Under the pieces are notes generated by a model, which saw only the letters and a list, made by a program, of their open reading frames with translations, did no database searches and had not been told where the DNA came from. A DNA stretch of 64,000 nucleotides. It comes from Smallanthus sonchifolius. Taxonomy: Eukaryota; Streptophyta; Magnoliopsida; Asterales; Asteraceae. How positions within the stretch are numbered: position 1 is the first letter of the stretch; every line of letters starts with the position of its first letter. Shown here piece by piece: positions 1 to 9,176 of this stretch. The DNA lies in NCBI GenBank assembly GCA_023525975.1, contig CM042039.1:15158501-15222500 (forward strand), in the 5' to 3' direction. The position numbers were made by a program, and so were the translations under genes.

Positions 1-1827
1 ATTTAAGCAAAATCCATCTCGTCGCAATTAATATTTATCTCCACTCAAGACCATACGGTCCTTATAAAATAGTTTTATAAATTATCATCATATAGATAAC
101 CCCTGATATCATATGATATCCCAAAGGGTTCACCACCCCAAACTCAACCCGCCATCATAACTCAGTAGGTCTCTCCGACATGGATCGAGGTTACTACTCT
201 GATAAATCAAAACTTACCACACATATTAACCATGCACTGGTTATCTCAACCAACCTCTAGACACCGACTTAACCAACCCTAACCAAGACCCTCACAAGCC
301 AACTGACACAACAATTCTAAGCATAATGTCCTCATCCTGACACAACAGTTAGTCTAACTCTACACACCACATTGATATCATTTACACATCACAATTTATA
401 TCATCTAACGCACAATAAATATAACTCAACACTTGTATGGAACTTAACACATATATATCCACACAAACACATACCCCATCACTACACCCTCGTCAGGGCA
501 TTCGACACACCTCAAGCTCATTATTAACATGCTAAATATTTTCACCTTTGGTGACTTCCCGAAGGACTTCGTCCTTCACAATCCCGTTTGTCGTGTCATA
601 AAGACAACGATGCGAACACAACACAAATATAAAACACATAACATCACGCTTCATTTACATGACTCATTAGCTATACATGCACTCCGCGCATAACACTAGG
701 ATAATGTATCCTACACGTATTCATAAACATTTAGCTTATATCCCGACTCATCCCTTCTAACACATAACAATATACACCATTATTATAGCAGTACACGTAT
801 AATTATTATATCTCGTTACCTAAGCACATACCATGTACGTGCACACCCTGTAACACCTCCTAGTCGTACTCGCACGACATGTAAACTCGTCCCCTGACTC
901 ACCCCTATTTGGTCACTATATGACCCACGACCATATACCACATTTAACCCACACATCCTATTGACAACACACAGTCCCTTAGCCCCATATTTGAATACTT
1001 ATATTCATAAACTTATCGGATTAAACCCCAAAGCTCGTTACACATTTGATGTATTAAAACACGTCTTGAAAGTATGTACGATAGCCCCAAAACATCAAAA
1101 ACATTAAAGGGGTGGGGGGGTTTTAAAAACTCACCGGTATGAAGATCCAACTCTCTGTACCGCAACGACCACCTAACACGAAACTCGAACCTTGGTTTGA
1201 TATGTACCTTCCCCCTCGAAACCGTCGTGCGATCACTTCTTCTTGTCGCCTTTCTCCTTTCTCACGGGTTCCCTGTCATCACGAGTTCTCCCTAGGACGA
1301 ATGGATCCTCGGTTTACTCCTAAACTTGTTTTTAAATGATTAAGTTTTCCACCCAGGTCCCTGTTTTCCCCTTTTGTACGTTCTGATCCCAAACTGTGTA
1401 TTAAACGGCTAACCAGTTCATTTACAGGAATTAACCGCACCTTTAGTGGCAATCCATTCCTCTTGCAATACTTTTAATAAGGATTCGGGTCACCGCTACC
1501 CGTTTCATTAATTTTACGGATGTTACAGTGAGTCTGTTGACTTGTATGCCCGACTAACGACATTTGACAACACGAACGTCAAGATAAGATCCAAAGAGTT
1601 ACAGCGCGAACAACAATGTATTAAAATATTGTTTAAAGAGTTAACCGAACCTTACACGAATAAATTACATGGCAAGATGATTATATATGAAATAGTCATC
1701 TAGATTATTCGAGAAAATCAGTGGCTACAAAGAAGGTTGTAATTCAGAATGACAAATGACTAAATTAACTGATCTCGTAATTTGGATTTATGGAATAACT
1801 ACGTTATATGTATATATGATATATATA
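1..1827 (-). repeat. Degraded LTR-like sequence, gene-free
   Basis: No convincing gene is visible. The stretch to about 1527 resembles the minus-orientation Gypsy LTRs elsewhere in the window: C-rich text, an 'aactcacc' block near 1128 like the 'gaactcacc' block of the Gypsy-B LTR, and a terminal 'gatgttaca' ending at 1527, where Gypsy-B ends in 'gatgttaca'. I infer a decayed LTR fragment whose left part lies outside the window. The only ORF of note (1139-1339, 66 codons) has no recognisable domain and is probably chance. From 1528 to 1827 I see nothing beyond AT-rich sequence running into a TA tract. Confidence 0.35.
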
Positions 1828-2346
1828 TATAGGGGAAGGTTCCACTAAAAAATGGTTTTTCGCTAAGAAATGCTAAGAAGTGGGTCAAACGAACTCCGAT
1901 TAAGCTCATTCTAACAGCGTTGGAACCTTCTTATCGAACCCTAACCCGCCCCCAAAAACCTAAATCCTCCTCCACCCGCACCCCCTCCAACCCCACCCTG
2001 AAAAGCCTAAAACCCTCACCCACCCCCCAAAACATAAACCCCCCTAAAAACCCAAACCCATCCCCAAAAACCTAAACCCACACCCCACCCCCACTAAAAA
2101 CTTAAACCCACCCACAACCCACTCACCCACTCCCAAAAAAAAACCTAAACCCTAAAAGCTAAACCCTAATGTTAAAACCATAAAATTCAATGCTAAAATT
2201 TAAACTCTAAAAGCTAAAATGGTAGAGTTCGACGAGACAGTTCCAACGCCCCTGGAATTAGCTCAATCGGAGTTCGTTTGATATCGTTTCTTAAGGTTTT
2301 TATCATTTCTTAGGCTTATTAACGAACTATCACTTCTTATTTGAAC

Positions 2347-2352
<6 letters not shown>
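1828..2352. mobile_element. MITE-like element 1 (terminal inverted repeats)
   Basis: The first ~110 bp and last ~110 bp are imperfect inverted repeats. The left end reads TATAGGGGAAGGTTCC and the right end, reversed, reads TATGAGGTTCAAATAAG. Both arms share the inner blocks CGAACTCCGATT and GGCGTTGGAAC or close variants. It sits between TA-rich tracts, so a TA-type target duplication cannot be resolved. The core (about 1935-2200) is strongly strand-asymmetric, C- and A-rich, with repeated CCCAAAAACCTAAACCC-like text, and encodes nothing. I infer a non-autonomous DNA transposon. The superfamily cannot be fixed from this window. Confidence 0.6.

Positions 2353-2392
<40 letters not shown>
2349..2392. 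repeat. (TA)n microsatellite
   Basis: An uninterrupted TA dinucleotide run of about 40 bp separates the two MITE-like elements. It is probably the preferred target for both insertions, and it hides their target-site duplications. Confidence 0.85.
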
Positions 2393-2394
<2 letters not shown>

Positions 2395-2395
<1 letters not shown>

Positions 2396-2895
2396 ATAGG
2401 GTTGAGTTCATAAGAGAACTAACTTTAATTAGAGAATTAGAGAGCTCCTCATTAAAGGGAAAAAAATCATAACTGAAAATATAAATCAAAAACTAAAAAA
2501 TTAGTTTGGAGACCATGTTTCTCACGTTGTCCTCGTTAAAAAAAAATAAAAAAATAACGTAATACTGCATGTGTAGTACCACCTAAAAAACCTAACCCAC
2601 CCCAAAAAAACTTAACCCCCACCCCACCCCCACCCAAAAACCTAACCCCACCCACCCACCCCCCCTCCCTCCAAAAACCTAACCTAAAAGCTAAACTAAA
2701 CCCAAAAAACTAAACCTTAAAGCTAAACCAACAATTTGGTTTTTTTTTTTAACGAGGACGGCGTGGGAAACAAGGTTTTCGAACCACTTTTTTAGTTTTT
2801 GATTTATATTTTGAGTTATGATTTTATTTGCCTTCAAAAATGAGTTCTCTAGTTCTCTCCCTAAATGTTAGTTTTCTTATAAACTTCACCCTATA
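2395..2895. mobile_element. MITE-like element 2 (same style as element 1)
   Basis: The ends are inverted repeats: the left reads TATAGGGTTGAGTTCATAAG and the right, reversed, reads TATAGGGTGAAGTTTATAAG, with similarity continuing about 90 bp inwards. The core (2580-2735) again has the C/A-rich text with CCCCACCC and AAAACCTAA motifs, then a T-rich stretch. The element carries no coding sequence. The shared terminus TATAGGG and shared core style suggest that elements 1 and 2 belong to one family. Confidence 0.65.
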
Positions 2896-2955
2896 TATGT
2901 GCGTGCGTGTGATTAATTATAAAAGTTAATTAAATGTATTTATGTGCCCCTTTTA

Positions 2956-3456
2956 TGTAATGAACCAAAGTGTTTGGTTATTAGTGATTGTACAATAATC
3001 ACAAGGATTAAAAGATAATTAATCCAAACTTAAACCCTAACTTGGGGATTAAGTTTCTAATTGTCTATAAATACAAAAGCATATGCAAGGGTTTTAGAAG
3101 TTGACACGTGTAGGGCATGCGTCAGCATGCAGGACGCGTGGATGGGTGGCGGACCGCCAGCGCTTTACCACACGGTCCGCTACGGACTCGTGTCACAACA
3201 ACCATGCATGGCCGACACGTGGCACGCATGCGGGCAATGGTGGGCGGTAAGGACCGCAAGAGACCTGGCTAGCGGTCCGCTATGGGGTCAGGTCTCATTT
3301 TTTCACACCACAACACCAAACACTCTCTCGAGCTTTCTTTGATCCCGAGCCTTTCGGCCGTCCTGACTCCCGGTCCGCTTTTTCCGGTTTGACTGACTTT
3401 CATTTGATTACCGGACTCGAGCATTTAGATCCCGAGGAACGCCTAGAAGCGCAAGT
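2956..3456 (+). repeat. Gypsy-C left LTR, 5' part (split by Gypsy-B)
   Basis: Inferred to be the 5' portion of the left LTR because it abuts the CAAGT target duplication and continues at 24513. It holds a TATA-like CTATAAATA near 3064. A GC-rich stretch (3110-3300) has repeated palindromic GCGGACCGC and GCGGTCCGC motifs. The open frames here (3061-3342 and 3389-3607) start at non-ATG codons or cross the LTR junction, and I do not consider them genes. The right LTR of this element is truncated at its 5' side, so the assignment cannot be confirmed inside the window. Confidence 0.45.
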
Positions 3457-4539
3457 TGTAAGGCCCCAAACCCGGGAGGCCTCACTCGTTGGATTTACTC
3501 ATTCACAAACAGTTCTTAAACATGAATATCAAATAACGCAGCGGAAAATTTCATTCAAACATAACGTCATCATTATTCGTACATGCGGAAGCGTAAACAT
3601 TGTTTAAAACATAATTACATAAACTTAACATAAACAACTCATAACGGGATGCCAGTCTTCATGATCGACCGGGTAACTCTTCTCGCTTGCCAAGCATCAC
3701 CGTCCATCGTCCATACCTGCCTTAACCTGAATGTGCATACTAAAAAGTCAGCTACGCTGGTGAGTTCTAGCATTTCATAAAAACTTTAACATCAACATTT
3801 GCCAAAAAACGTATCATTCATTTAGTAAAACCTTTCACAAAAGCATGTAATAATAACATCTTTAAAAAGGTTTCGTACCCATATCATCATCAACATCATA
3901 ATCATAAACACCGTTAAATGGATCGTTCATTTAAAACTTTTAACATTCATTTAAGTCATATTATTATTATCTAAATCTGTGTTACCCTTCGTTCCGTCAT
4001 TCAGTATGGTATTGCCCCTAAGGCTTAACTGCACGAAGACCGACAATACCATACATTCCGTCAATTCCCTTTTTGGTATTGCCCCCAAGGCTAACTGCAC
4101 GAGGACCGACAATACCCATTCAGTTGCCCTTATGGCTCTCATGTCCATAAACCGACAACTTCCATCGACGGCCACGGCTCACGGCCAATGACACCGTCGG
4201 ATCATAATTTAACCTTACATAGGGTCACGTTAACCCCTGAGTAACCGTCATTACTCCCTTTACCAGTTGTACAACATCATAACCATTGACATGCCACAGA
4301 GACAATGCCCCTGTTGTTCTTGTGGCAACTATGGCTCGCTGTCCATAATCTACCACAAGGCTGGGAATCTCATTTCCCAGACTTCATTCGTCAATTCCAT
4401 TCATTCGACAGATTAGATTTGTAATGACTTCTTTAAAACATTTACCTCTTTCTCTTCTCATTAAACATTTCCTCATTTAGACCGTTCATAAAACATTCGT
4501 AACCCTTTTTGGCAAAAACCCTTCAAAACCTTTCCTTTC

Positions 4540-4652
4540 GTAAACATCGTTTCGTTAAAACATCATTTCGTTAAACATCATTTCGTTAAACATCATTTCG
4601 TAAAACATCATTTCGTTAAACATCATTTCGTAAAACATCATTTCGTAAGTAT
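4540..4652. repeat. CATCATTTCGTTAAA minisatellite in Gypsy-B LTR
   Basis: About seven head-to-tail copies of a 15-16 bp unit (CATCATTTCGTTAAA or CATCATTTCGTAAAA) are visible. The matching block in the other LTR (about 23515-23652) has one or two more units, so the copy number has drifted since insertion. Confidence 0.85.
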
Positions 4653-4856
4653 GCACACCAGCCCAAAAACATTAACAAAACATTTAAAAGAGGGCTCTAG
4701 AACTCACCTGATACACTAATATGGGTTGTCCTAAACGAAGGTCCAACAACGTCACTCCCGATCTGAATTGATTAGTTACATACACATCAGACCTATCCCG
4801 ACTCTAACGGTTTAACCATTCTAACATACTGACTTCACTTAATCAGTTCTGATGTC

Positions 4857-5010
4857 TGCGCACTTAGCAAGTGCGCAGACCCTGCTGCCTGCGCACTTAG
4901 CAAGTGCGCAGACCCCTCTTCCTGCGCACTTAGCAAGTTCGCAGGCCCCTCTTCTTGCGTACTTGATAAGTACGCAGGACCTGCTCCCTGCGCACTTAGC
5001 AAGTGCGCAC
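4857..5010. repeat. Hairpin array in Gypsy-B LTR (left copy)
   Basis: Five tandem units each contain a 10-base arm CTGCGCACTT, spacer AGC and the complementary arm AAGTGCGCAG, separated by short ACCCCTCTTC-like linkers. One unit (around 4955-4978) reads TGCGTACTT-GAT-AAGTACGCA: both arms changed so that pairing is kept. Relative to the TATA-like box of this minus-strand LTR the array lies downstream, so it would be transcribed and could fold in the leader or terminal RNA. Confidence 0.88.
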
Positions 5011-5341
5011 GACCCGTTCTTCACGAAAACCCTAACTTTCATATTCGGGTCTGATCATGTCAAGATCCCGAACCTGTTACATTCAGAACGTTCGTTTTCC
5101 ATTAAGGAACTCAAATCCATGATTATCTTTCAGTTTCATCCGTTCAAACCTTACCTTTTCACCCAAAACCCGAAAAACCCAAAAACGAACTACAACTCAG
5201 ATTTAGGTCGGATCGTTACCTGAATCGAGTTTCTGATCCGGAGGTTCTTCTCACGAGTTATGGAGTAACACTTTGCTGAAGTCTCAGGTCGATCTGCCAA
5301 CTTTCTCTCTCTATGGTTTCTCTCTCTAAAAGTTGCAAGTG

Positions 5342-5906
5342 TGTAGAGTCATATATTTTGTATAAGCTGTTGTCATTTATTGTATGTTTAAACAATTTTA
5401 GACTAGTTTACTTTCTGTCATTTCATTATTGTAATTTTAGTTTTTCTGTAATTTACTGTTTGTTTTACCAAGTCTGGGCCATCGAAACTATAGTTTCGAG
5501 TGAGATTTGTTCACTCGAAACTAGTAGTTTCGATCGATAGTAGTTTCGACAGGCACTTTTTACACTTGTAAATGTTCACTCGAAACTAGTAGTTTCGAGG
5601 AACATAGTTTCGATACCTGTGAAACTACTATAAATAGCCTAGTTAGAGAATTTCTAGGGTGTGAGTTGCGGCTGTAACCCTGAATTCTCTCTTTCAGATT
5701 TGTTCTTGAATCAATACAATTTGCATTCGTTTAATGCTTGTTCTTACACTTTCACATATTATTTGCATTGATTCTTAGTGCGTTTGGCTGTCTTCTTCAC
5801 CAAGTCTGTCTCTAATCCTCTGTTACATCACCATACATACAGATTCCGCCTGCATGTGTGGGTAATCGATCACTTTCGTGATTTCCGATTGAAATCTGGA
5901 CCTACA
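5342..5906 (+). repeat. SIRE element 5' LTR
   Basis: It begins TGTAG and ends CTACA, a 5-bp terminal inverted repeat. U3 has a cluster of TCGAAACT palindromes (5482-5610), including a perfect 18-bp one (TCGAAACTATAGTTTCGA, 5482-5499). A TATA box TATAAATAG lies at 5629-5637. It matches 17584-18143 at every position I compared. Confidence 0.95.
5629..5637 (+). promoter_or_regulatory. TATA box of the SIRE LTR promoter
   Basis: TATAAATAG follows the palindrome cluster and precedes a GTGAGTTGCGG segment likely to include the RNA start. The same box recurs in the 3' LTR. Confidence 0.7.
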
Positions 5907-5908
5907 AT

Positions 5909-5920
5909 TGGTATCAGAGC
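5909..5920 (+). other. Primer-binding site (tRNA-iMet) of the SIRE element
   Basis: TGGTATCAGAGC starts 3 bp after the LTR end. It is complementary to the 3' end of plant initiator tRNA-Met, the usual minus-strand primer of Copia elements. Confidence 0.93.
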
Positions 5921-6547
5921 ATTATGCTCGTGATTTCTGAGTATTATCAGGTTTTGTGATCGATTCTAGGTGTTTTGTGAAGTTTCTCGAAGTTTTTCTG
6001 CACTCGAGTTTTTGGAGCACTGTTTCATTGATTTCTGGCTTTATTTATTCGGGTCTTTCGGATCTGAAGACTGTTTTGTGTTCGAGAGGTTACTTGGAAG
6101 CTTTTCGCTGGATTGGATTCTTATTTCGTCATTATTAATTATTGAAACTTTTCTTCAATGGAGTCTGCTGAAGCTTGAAGAAGAAGGTATCGAAACTTCA
6201 GGGAGACATTTTCTGCTATCTGTTGGTCATCGAAACTACTTGTCTGTACCTTTGTCTGTTGAAGGTACAATCGAAACTAGCTTTTTTTGTCCTGTTATAT
6301 CGAAACTTACCCTGCAGATTTCCCACTCGAAACTAGTCTCACTTGAAGCTGGGAAGTTTCGAGCAAGATTTCTCACTCGAAACTGGGAGTTTCGAGCAAG
6401 CTTGGTCATTCGAAACTAGTTTCACTCGAAACTAGTCTCACTCGAAACTAGGTAGTTTCGAGCAATTTTTCTCACTCGAAACTTGTTGTTTCGACCAAAA
6501 CTGTTCACTCGAAACTAGCTACTGTTGGAATTTCTTTTTCTAAGACT
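5921..6547 (+). promoter_or_regulatory. SIRE 5' leader with TCGAAACT motif cluster
   Basis: This 627-bp untranslated leader lies between primer site and gag. From 6188 to 6530 it carries a dozen TCGAAACT motifs or complements, several arranged as short inverted pairs (CTCGAAACTGGGAGTTTCGA and similar). The open frame at 5970-6419 overlaps these repeats, shows no domain and is probably incidental. The leader may contain packaging or dimerisation signals; that is inference. Confidence 0.7.
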
Positions 6548-9130
6548 ATGGCATCTTCAAGCACCAATGAGTATGCCGGAGGAAACAAACCACCTGTCTT
6601 GGTGTCTACCAGAGATTTTGATGACTGGACAAAGAAGATGAAGACTTTCTTCCAGTTTCATGACCACACTCTCTTGCAATCTATCACTGATGGTCCACAT
6701 AAGCCAGTTACTACTACTGCTGATGTTCAACGTCCGAAACTTGTGTCTGAGTATGATGACAAAGATAATGCCTTAATTGCCAGAGATAACAAAGCTTATG
6801 GATCTATCGCTATGGCACTTCCTATGGATGTTTTCAACATTTTTGCTGAGTACACTACTGCCAAAGATCTTTGGGTTGCTCTATGTACAAGATATGAGGG
6901 AAGTGCTGATATCAGAGAAAGCAAGAGGGATTTAATCAAGAAGCAGTATGAAATGTTTAGCAGTGTCCCTGGTGAACCCATGTCAGAATTAATCAACCGT
7001 TTCTCAAGTATTGTCTCCAAGTTGAAGGTTTTGGGAACTGAGTATCCCGTTCTTGAGTTAAACAAGAAGCTGCTTGATTCATTGCCTGAAGAATGGAACA
7101 TGTACCGGATTATGATAAAGAAAACTGAGAAGCTAAGTGATCTGTCACAACAAGAACTCTTCAGCATCCTGGAGTCATATGAGTTGGAGATAAAAAGGGG
7201 TGCAGTTACTCCAACTAATCAGTCTGGCAACACAGCTCTTCTTGCAGGTCAAGGCTCCTCCACTTCGTCCAAATCTACAATGGCCTATTTTCAAACTGAT
7301 GTTCCTCCATCTGCTGCTGCAATTCAACCAACTGGTTCCTCTGCTCCTCCAAAGACTACTACCATGATTCCTGATGAATATGTCCCGATCATGACTGCTT
7401 TCATGTCATGCTATGATGCACTGATTTCTGGAAACTTGACGCCGGTCAGTTTTCAACCTGATGACCTGGAGCAGATCAATCCTGATGATTTAGAGAAAAT
7501 GGACATTGATTGGTGCATGGCAATGTTGACTCTACGGGCCAAGAGATTTATCAAAAGAACCGGAATGGACAGGTTCAAGCAAGGAAAGACTCTTGGGTTT
7601 GATATCAAGAAAGTACGATGCTACAATTGTGACCAGCTAGGTCATTTTGCCAGAAATTGCAAGGTACCGTCTTCAAAGGAGCAGCATGAACAGAAGACTT
7701 CCTCTGGAAAGCAAGCTGCTGTCCCTCCCAAATCTTCTACATCTTCAAGTTCCACAGCTTTGGTCTGTCAAGCTGATGGACATTATCATTGGGGTGATCA
7801 GGAAGGTGATGCAGCTGACAAGGCACTGATGGCTGACATTGAAGAAAAGGATAAATGTGTCATGATTGAACCAGCTACAGATCTTACTGCCGTGCCTACC
7901 GAGGTAATATCTAGACTTTGTAGCGCTAAATCTTGCTTAAATGAAGTTCAGAAATATAGATTCATCAACCAGGCCTTGGTCGATGAACGAGATCACTTTA
8001 AGGTGATGTATGATTCTGTGGCTAAAAATGAGAAACTTTACTTAAAGAAAATTCGTGATATTTCTGGAGAAAACCGTTCTTTAATCGTGCAACTTAATAC
8101 TCAAACTATTAACAATACGATTTTAACTGAAAGAGTCCAAAAGGCAGAAAAGGCCAAATTACAGATTGACCACATGGATTTGGATCAGAAAATTTTATTT
8201 GGAATTATTGATAAACAATTTAATAGAAAAGGTAAAGAAGGTCTTGGGTATAACTCTCACCCACCTCCTTATTCTAAATCAGGGAGATTTGCTGATATGC
8301 CAACTCCACATGTTTCAACACCTTTTGTTTGCAAATTATCTCCTGATGATTATATTACATCCTGTGATTCTGACAGTTTTGCTTCTTGTGCAGAATCAAA
8401 TTGTGTAATTTCCGAAGATGATTGTGATGAGAGTACTAATGATAGAACTATTTTAAAAGAACTTGAGTCGGATGATTGTAATAATATGTCCGTGTCTAAA
8501 CAAAATCTTTGTGAACACGTTGAAAACTTGTATTTTGATTCTATGCCTGCTGAGCATACGGGATTGGGATGTGATGTTTCTAAGTTTAAAAATGCTTTGC
8601 CTTTTGTTCCTAAATCTTTGAATGTTGTGCCATGTGTTACCAAGTTTAAAAGTGCAGGAATTATTGTGAATGATGTGCCACGTGAAACCATGAGCAACAT
8701 GGATTTTTTCAGATTAAAGGAAGCACATCGTCTTCAAGACAAAGTTATTGATGAGAGAACCGTCTCATGTTCAGATTCCTCAACATCACAATCATCTTCA
8801 TCTTTTGATGATTATTATCAGGCTAAGAGACATTGTGACTTTGTTTGTTTTAGTTGTGGTGCCTCAAATCATGTTTCAAGAAGTTGTACATTGTTAACCA
8901 CAAATTCTAATGAAGAATCGGCTTTCAAAAGTTCATTAAATTCATATGTGTTGCCTAAATCTTCTCACAATAGGAAATCTAGGCGTAAAAGAATTAAAAA
9001 TGCTAAAAATTATTTAAAACGAACCTGGAAAATTAAAAATAATGTTCTATTTGATGACAGTGCTTCATCAAAGGATGGTTGCAATTCTGATTCCCATGAG
9101 ATGTCATATCCTGACACTAAAATCTCTTGA
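6548..9130 (+). CDS. gag: SIRE-type Copia Gag polyprotein, 860 aa
   Basis: This structural protein would form the cytoplasmic virus-like particle and bind element RNA. The N-terminal ~200 residues are the Copia gag type: the segment beginning DFDDWTKKMKTFF near residue 24, then LWVALCTRYEGS and LLDSLPEEWNMY. A CCHC zinc knuckle starts at C358 (CYNCDQLGHFARNC). An acidic, poorly conserved middle follows, then a second CCHC-like knuckle from C767 (CFSCGASNHVSRSC) and a basic tail. The length is large for Copia but usual for SIRE-type gag. ATG at 6548 is the first good start after the leader. The frame ends TGA at 9128. Pol lies in another frame and opens only at 9177. Confidence 0.92.
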   Translation: MASSSTNEYAGGNKPPVLVSTRDFDDWTKKMKTFFQFHDHTLLQSITDGPHKPVTTTADVQRPKLVSEYDDKDNALIARDNKAYGSIAMALPMDVFNIFAEYTTAKDLWVALCTRYEGSADIRESKRDLIKKQYEMFSSVPGEPMSELINRFSSIVSKLKVLGTEYPVLELNKKLLDSLPEEWNMYRIMIKKTEKLSDLSQQELFSILESYELEIKRGAVTPTNQSGNTALLAGQGSSTSSKSTMAYFQTDVPPSAAAIQPTGSSAPPKTTTMIPDEYVPIMTAFMSCYDALISGNLTPVSFQPDDLEQINPDDLEKMDIDWCMAMLTLRAKRFIKRTGMDRFKQGKTLGFDIKKVRCYNCDQLGHFARNCKVPSSKEQHEQKTSSGKQAAVPPKSSTSSSSTALVCQADGHYHWGDQEGDAADKALMADIEEKDKCVMIEPATDLTAVPTEVISRLCSAKSCLNEVQKYRFINQALVDERDHFKVMYDSVAKNEKLYLKKIRDISGENRSLIVQLNTQTINNTILTERVQKAEKAKLQIDHMDLDQKILFGIIDKQFNRKGKEGLGYNSHPPPYSKSGRFADMPTPHVSTPFVCKLSPDDYITSCDSDSFASCAESNCVISEDDCDESTNDRTILKELESDDCNNMSVSKQNLCEHVENLYFDSMPAEHTGLGCDVSKFKNALPFVPKSLNVVPCVTKFKSAGIIVNDVPRETMSNMDFFRLKEAHRLQDKVIDERTVSCSDSSTSQSSSSFDDYYQAKRHCDFVCFSCGASNHVSRSCTLLTTNSNEESAFKSSLNSYVLPKSSHNRKSRRKRIKNAKNYLKRTWKIKNNVLFDDSASSKDGCNSDSHEMSYPDTKIS

Positions 9131-9176
9131 TTGAAACAATTTTGGTCAAAATGTATAAATGGTTCGTTGTGTATAG

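Larger units (their letters stand above)
3457..5341 (-). repeat. Gypsy-B 3' LTR, first segment
   Basis: This aligns almost base for base with 22432-24390, differing by scattered substitutions and small repeat-number changes. It begins TGTAAGG at 3457 and is interrupted by the Copia insertion after AAGTG (5337-5341). It continues at 18144-18264. It contains a ~15-bp CATCATTTCGTTAAA minisatellite (about 4540-4650) and a hairpin array (4857-5010). Confidence 0.93.

Noticed and set aside
3061..3342. 93-codon open frame in GC-rich DNA after a TATA-like box
   Set aside because: It starts at a non-ATG codon, has no domain, and lies in what looks like LTR promoter/leader sequence with palindromic repeats.
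3979..4191. Matching open frames on both strands (also 22953-23165)
   Set aside because: They are duplicated only because they lie in the two copies of the Gypsy-B LTR, with no domain or codon signal.
4857..5010. CRISPR-like repeat/spacer pattern
   Set aside because: Units are palindromic LTR repeats with near-identical linkers in a plant retroelement. There are no unique spacers and no cas genes.
4852..5223. 123-codon frame with HLASAQ repeats
   Set aside because: It is a translation of the LTR hairpin array. Copy number differs in the other LTR, so it is not a conserved protein.
5970..6419. 149-codon frame in the SIRE leader
   Set aside because: It spans the TCGAAACT repeats before gag, begins well inside the leader and shows no domain.
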